Positions 62,906-64,000 of a stretch of 64,000 nucleotides of DNA are shown here, piece by piece (position 1 is the stretch's first letter; each line of letters opens with the position of its first letter). Made by a program: the position numbers and the translations under genes. The notes under the pieces were generated by a model. That model searched no databases. It was given only the letters and a program-made list of their open reading frames with translations, and was not told where the DNA came from. The DNA comes from Lucifuga dentata (Eukaryota; Chordata; Actinopteri; Ophidiiformes; Bythitidae), in the NCBI GenBank assembly GCA_014773175.1, contig VXCM01000692.1, forward strand, positions 40,001 to 104,000, in the 5' to 3' direction.

Positions 62906-64000
62906 CCATTCAGGCATCAAAGTATCATGTATCAAACTGGAAAAGACAATTAAGAAATTGTGGCAAAACTCCAGAAATGTCTTCAACGTTAATGCCATTC
63001 ATGGCATGGGTCACAGGTGTACGACCCGTTAGTTTGGTCAGCAGAGCGTTGAAAGTGTATATTTCTTTTATTTTTCTGTTTTTGAATAGCAATAAATGTG
63101 GCAATCATTAGGGATAACCTTCATAAACTGACAGTTAATCTACAATATTTTAGAAGCCAATTAAAATTTTGTTTGATCACTGGTCAGAAACAGACAAACA
63201 TCAGAGATGGGTAGCAACAAAAGTTAAAAAAAAAAAAAAATNTTAAAAAAAAAAAAAAATCAACACCAATTCCATAGTGACACATTTTTTCTTACAATAA
63301 AGAAAGTATTTTGACGAAATCAAATACTAGTTTAAAATGGAAATAGTCCAGTTTAACAAAATAAGAGAATTCCATATGCAAATGTTTAGTTTCATGTGAA
63401 GCATACTGAGATTAACTATTTAGGAACCCAACTAAGTATTAAATGACACTAAATTTTTGATACTCTGTGCTATTGAAGGATTCTTGCTCAGTACTAAATG
63501 GTATATCGTTTTTCAAAATCCAGCCCTACAGACGAGTTTGCAAGTCAAAAAGTGAAACTACAATAGCTGGAAACCTACAAAATCACAAATTTTGGCACTG
63601 ATAGGCGAGACAGGAAATTGCCGTGTTTAATTACAAAACTGCAACCTGAGAGGGAATGCCATTTTGATGTGATCACTTTCTGTATGCAATAAACTGCTGC
63701 TTCACAGCAAAGGTCTTGGTCTCATTCTGCAGTAACCACAAAGCTAGACGACAAAACAACTGGTTTGACTTTTATAGAACAACAGCATTCATTAGCTACA
63801 AAGTCTTTTCTTACCACTCTTGCAATTGTTGAAGCTGATGTCGACTTTGTAGCTAAAGCAGTAAAAATATCAGCACTCGGCACCAGCACACCCTAACTTG
63901 AGGAAGTTCCAACGTGTTGACAAAATCATCAGTTTTTGGTAAAGTCTCAATTGATCTATCTAGAAATTTGCTCGGAATAACCTAACTGGATCTAAATGGA

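Larger units (their letters stand above)
47655..64000 (-). other. putative trim71 intron 1 (incomplete, at least 16.3 kb)
   Basis: Upstream of the B-box exon no frame encodes a RING finger, B-box 1 or the CxxH pair that must precede VFLFFCETC. The first exon of TRIM71 is long and normally GC-rich, so it would be hard to miss. I therefore place it beyond the window. The interval contains the LINE at 54.9-56.8 kb, a MITE at 61.3-61.8 kb, a tiny MITE at 48.9 kb and several microsatellites. Confidence 0.6.

Noticed and set aside
1..64000. CRISPR arrays, phage or bacterial defence systems
   Set aside because: No spaced direct-repeat array and no prokaryotic gene; the window is vertebrate DNA with introns and vertebrate-type transposons.

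Overview
This window is vertebrate nuclear DNA, almost certainly from a ray-finned (teleost) fish. It is AT-rich and intron-rich. It is full of CA/TG and CT microsatellites and of repeats typical of teleosts: Tc1-like transposons, Rex-type LINE fragments, Helitron-like and hAT-like non-autonomous elements, and a TTAA-flanked MITE. I recognise one protein-coding gene, the 3' portion of TRIM71 (lin-41), on the minus strand between about 47.65 kb and 38.03 kb. I found no tRNA, rRNA or CRISPR.

The TRIM71 part has six exons in the window, read from high to low coordinates: 47654-47487 (end of B-box 2), 43299-43165 and 40276-40034 (coiled coil), 39843-39279 (filamin/Ig-like domain and first NHL blade), 39088-38948 (NHL 2) and 38603-38031 (NHL 3-6 and stop). 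All junctions are phase 0 with GT-AG ends, and together they encode 585 residues. The first exon (RING, B-box 1, first zinc ligands of B-box 2) is not here. It should lie beyond position 64000, so the 16.3 kb from 47655 to the window end reads as part of intron 1.

Downstream of the stop (38030 down to roughly 34 kb) lies sequence with little repeat content that I interpret as a long 3' UTR. It carries one 8mer and one 7mer-m8 let-7 match, one miR-125 8mer match, and a dense group of further let-7 seed matches at 35479-35642. This fits TRIM71 as the classic let-7 target of the heterochronic pathway.

The left half (1-34 kb) is gene-poor. It holds degenerate LINE reverse-transcriptase fragments (7.46-8.08 kb, 24.25-24.56 kb), a LINE tail (9.46-9.73 kb), two Helitron-like copies (9.79 and 18.29 kb), three full-length copies of a 0.5-0.6 kb TTAA-flanked inverted-repeat MITE (14.3, 26.5, 32.2 kb), two inverted Tc1-like transposase pseudogenes (27.2 and 29.8 kb) and a three-layer nest of MITE, MITE and Tc1 (26.4-28.5 kb). 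The right part (47.7-64 kb) holds another LINE (54.9-56.8 kb, minus) and another MITE copy (61.3-61.8 kb).

The assembly contains 27 single-N positions. At least eleven are flanked by an exact 61-67 bp direct duplication, the signature of overlapping contig ends joined with a placeholder N. One falls inside the filamin exon of TRIM71 and artificially breaks its reading frame. Removing one copy plus the N restores 166 intact codons.
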